Source: Actinomycetota bacterium (GTDB lineage: Bacteria > Actinomycetota > Thermoleophilia > Miltoncostaeales > Miltoncostaeaceae). From it: a DNA stretch of 5,811 bases. The position numbers and the translations under genes are program-made. Every line of letters begins with the position of its first letter. The stretch's first letter is position 1. Shown here one piece after another: positions 5,354-5,811 of the stretch. The stretch covers positions 1 to 5,811 of the forward strand of contig CANGAY010000061.1 of assembly GCA_947451735.1 (NCBI GenBank), written 5' to 3'. The notes below the pieces were generated by a model. The model did not search any database and was not told the DNA's origin. It was given only the letters and a program-made list of their open reading frames with translations.

Positions 5354-5811
5354 TCGGCCAGGTCGTCGGTGGAGATCTTGCGGCGACGGCGCGGCTTGCG
5401 GCCACCCTCGTCCCCGTCCTCGCCACCGCTTCCCTCACCCGACGCGGCCGGGGCCGAGTCGTCGTTCAGCAGGCGCAGGCCGATGCGGCCGCGTGCGCGG
5501 TCCACTTCCTCAACCCGCACGTCAACGGAGTCGCCACGGTTCAGGACGTCCTCCACCTTCTCCACGCGGCCGGAGCCGAGGTTGGAGATGTGCAACAGGC
5601 CGTCCACGCCCTTGGAGAGCTCCACGAACGCACCGAAGGTGGTGGTCTTCACGACCTTGGCGCCCATGTAGGTGTCGCCCACCTCGACGTCCTTCGTCAT
5701 CGAGCGGATGCGCTCGACGCACTGGTCGGCCTTCTCGCCCTGCACGCCGTACACGCTGACGGTGCCGTCGTCCTCGATGGAGATCTCCACCTCGAAGTCG
5801 GCCTCGAGGCC
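5350..5811 (-). CDS. pnp: Polyribonucleotide nucleotidyltransferase (PNPase), C-terminal part (5' end outside window)
   Basis: Only the last 153 codons are present; the frame is open to the window edge and stops at TGA (5352-5350). PNPase degrades RNA 3'-5' by phosphorolysis as a cytoplasmic trimer. The catalytic RNase PH domains lie outside the window. Visible here are the end of the KH domain (fragment residues 1-38, with the typical ISIEDDGTVSV strand followed by a GEKA helix) and a complete S1 RNA-binding domain (about residues 42-115: VGDTYMGAKVVKTTTFGAFVEL, then DGLLHISNL, then GRIGLRLL). A low-complexity tail follows: acidic and Gly/Ser-rich at about 118-137, then a basic RKPRRRRK patch, ending DDLAE. 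KH then S1 at the C-terminus, followed by an M16 peptidase and dapB, fits pnp much better than other S1 proteins. The stop overlaps the next gene's start as GTGA, implying translational coupling. Confidence 0.95.
   Translation of the reverse strand, partial: GLEADFEVEISIEDDGTVSVYGVQGEKADQCVERIRSMTKDVEVGDTYMGAKVVKTTTFGAFVELSKGVDGLLHISNLGSGRVEKVEDVLNRGDSVDVRVEEVDRARGRIGLRLLNDDSAPAASGEGSGGEDGDEGGRKPRRRRKISTDDLAE

Noticed and set aside
1..5811. Mobile element, CRISPR, phage, toxin-antitoxin or defence system
   Set aside because: I see no transposase or integrase, repeat array or terminal inverted repeats, and every substantial stretch is covered by one of seven genes, five of them clearly housekeeping. 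The only unassigned genes are the cupin and the flavoprotein.

Overview
The window is about 5.8 kb of very GC-rich DNA with dense, GC-biased coding. It carries seven genes, all on the minus strand and transcribed from high to low coordinates. Gene content and protein style point to a high-GC actinobacterial genome. The order pnp - M16 peptidase - dapB ... dapA - RNase J is the one I recall from Streptomyces and relatives. The PNPase, DapB and RNase J wording suggests a deep-branching lineage such as Thermoleophilia, but that lineage call is inference.

In transcription order: the 3' end of pnp (KH tail, S1 domain, charged tail); a complete M16B zinc peptidase; dapB; a small cupin; a geranylgeranyl-reductase-like FAD oxidoreductase; dapA; and the first ~319 codons of RNase J, which runs off the low-coordinate edge. 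Junctions are very tight: GTGA (pnp/M16), ATGA (M16/dapB), 33 nt (dapB/cupin), TGATG (cupin/oxidoreductase), 14 nt (oxidoreductase/dapA) and probably CTGA (dapA/RNase J). No promoter or factor-independent terminator is evident, so this looks like one polycistronic, translationally coupled operon.

Functionally it combines RNA turnover (PNPase, a 3'-5' phosphorolytic exonuclease, and RNase J, an endo/5'-3' exonuclease), the two consecutive reactions that open the diaminopimelate/lysine branch (DapA then DapB), a processing-peptidase-like zinc protease, and an unassigned cupin-flavoprotein pair between the two dap genes. Most of the window is ordinary housekeeping. The points most worth a second look are the RNase J reading frame, which has no ATG, GTG or TTG available upstream of its conserved N-terminal motif and so probably starts at CTG, and the cupin-flavoprotein insertion. 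I see no RNA gene, mobile element, CRISPR array or phage feature. No non-coding stretch exceeds about 35 bases.
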